Position numbers and translations under genes: made by a program. A model generated the notes under the pieces. That model did not search any database and was not told the origin of the DNA. It was given only the letters and a program-made list of their open reading frames with translations. Positions 28,637-29,005 of a stretch of 29,005 nt of DNA are shown one piece after another (position 1 is the first letter of the stretch; the number at the start of each line of letters is the position of its first letter). This DNA is from a virus: positions 1 to 29,005 of IMG/VR virus record IMGVR_UViG_3300009126_000027; one strand, written 5' to 3'.

Positions 28637-29005
28637 ATGGATAAAAAAAGCGACGATGAAAAGTTGGTGAATGAAAAGTTGATGAATGAAAAGTTGGCGA
28701 AGGGTGACGACGAGAAGTTGGTGATGACCGACGAAGATAAAGAAGTTGATCGGGTTGATTATCTGAAGAGCAAAGATCCGATTGCGGTGGTAGTGAAAAA
28801 GAAAAAGGGTAAGAGTGGAAACCCGAACTGGCATAAAGGCATGGAAGCGACGAACAAGGGCAAGAAGGCAAAGAAGAAACTGACAGCGATGCAGGAAAGG
28901 TTTTGTCAGATCTTGGTGCATGAAGATGTAACCAAGACCGAGGCAGCGAGAAGAGCTGGGTACGCTGGTGGCAGGAACGCTGCTGTTAAGCTCACTGATG
29001 CCAGG
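28637..29005 (+). CDS. Terminase small subunit, N-terminal part (cut by the window end)
   Basis: 123 residues are present and the frame is still open at the window edge. The part from about residue 82 (LTAMQERFCQILVHEDVTKT, then EAARRAGYAGGRN) is the helix-turn-helix-like N-terminal domain of phage small terminases, where LTxxQExF and EAARRAGY are conserved. The small terminase recognises the packaging site and recruits the large, ATP-driven nuclease-motor. The first 80 residues are an unusual Lys/Glu/Asp-rich extension with a short repeat. The start is supported by AAGAGG at 28622-28627, 9 nt before the ATG. The large subunit should follow outside the window. Confidence 0.85.
   Translation, partial: MDKKSDDEKLVNEKLMNEKLAKGDDEKLVMTDEDKEVDRVDYLKSKDPIAVVVKKKKGKSGNPNWHKGMEATNKGKKAKKKLTAMQERFCQILVHEDVTKTEAARRAGYAGGRNAAVKLTDAR
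28655..28699 (+). repeat. Three tandem 15-bp units at the start of the terminase gene
   Basis: Three adjacent 15-bp units (28655-28669, 28670-28684 and 28685-28699) encode DEKLV, NEKLM and NEKLA in a row; they differ by only a few bases, mainly G/A changes. A later DEKLV suggests a fourth, separated copy. The repeats lengthen the charged N-terminal tail and probably come from slippage. Confidence 0.75.

Noticed and set aside
1-29005. tRNA or rRNA genes
   Set aside because: No cloverleaf-like segment with a T-arm consensus, and no rRNA-like stretch, was noticed on either strand; a tool search would settle this.

Overview
The window is a contiguous piece of a tailed bacteriophage (Caudoviricetes) genome. 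It has tightly packed genes, many 1-4 nt or longer start/stop overlaps, moderately AT-rich DNA, no rRNA or tRNA and no host-like operons. An inner-membrane/outer-membrane spanin pair points to a Gram-negative host. Several virion proteins are of the kind I know from marine and other environmental phages (Gly/Gln/Met-rich, Ejection-type), so a podovirus-like marine phage is the best guess. No integrase, DNA polymerase or endolysin is visible here; the 5' end opens inside a gene and the 3' end cuts the small terminase gene.

Layout. (1) 1-1660: end of a coiled-coil protein, a small membrane protein (holin candidate), a small basic protein and the overlapping i-spanin/o-spanin pair. (2) 1661-10565: six virion genes in a row, from a large hub/stabilisation-type protein to four large Gly/Gln/Met-rich proteins that look like internal or ejection proteins. 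(3) 10562-13998: accessory block. Two minus-strand zinc-finger genes and a plus-strand operon (two small proteins with Cys-His-Asp arrangements and one unknown) diverge from an intergenic region carrying the same 48-nt promoter unit in both orientations. The plus operon ends at a hairpin-plus-T terminator that lies inside a 42-aa minus-strand gene. (4) 14044-18237: DUF1064 nuclease, a small HTH protein, and a Sak4-like ATPase / SSB-like / SF2 helicase recombination-replication set. (5) 18234-20989: three mutually overlapping genes for an asparagine-synthetase-like PP-loop enzyme, a C5-cytosine DNA methyltransferase and a CmoA-like (carboxy-SAM synthase) enzyme. (6) 20982-24354: two small zinc proteins, a Cas4/RecB-like nuclease and a TOPRIM primase-helicase. 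(7) 24422-26130: a string of very small genes, including a DUF3310 protein, a probable ribbon-helix-helix protein and several one- or two-helix membrane peptides. (8) 26208-28254: a Pro/Thr and Gly/Met-rich virion-like protein with an EF-hand and a small conserved protein. (9) 28255-28636: a 380-bp non-coding region dense in repeats and palindromes, just before the small terminase gene.

The most notable unit is region 5. The methyltransferase has Ala where C5-methyltransferases usually have Gln after the catalytic Cys (PCA instead of PCQ), and Arg in place of the usual motif X Asn (GRA instead of GNS/GNA). Both positions line the cofactor pocket, and changing the Asn to a basic residue is known to let a C5-methyltransferase use carboxy-SAM. 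The next gene is a homologue of the carboxy-SAM synthase, and the gene before is an asparagine-synthetase-like enzyme, a family that activates a -CH2-COO- group for amidation. Together they suggest a DNA hypermodification pathway (cytosine to 5-carboxymethylcytosine to an amide or amine conjugate). This is inference from sequence. A second, conserved-looking protein is also encoded in the +1 frame inside the methyltransferase gene.
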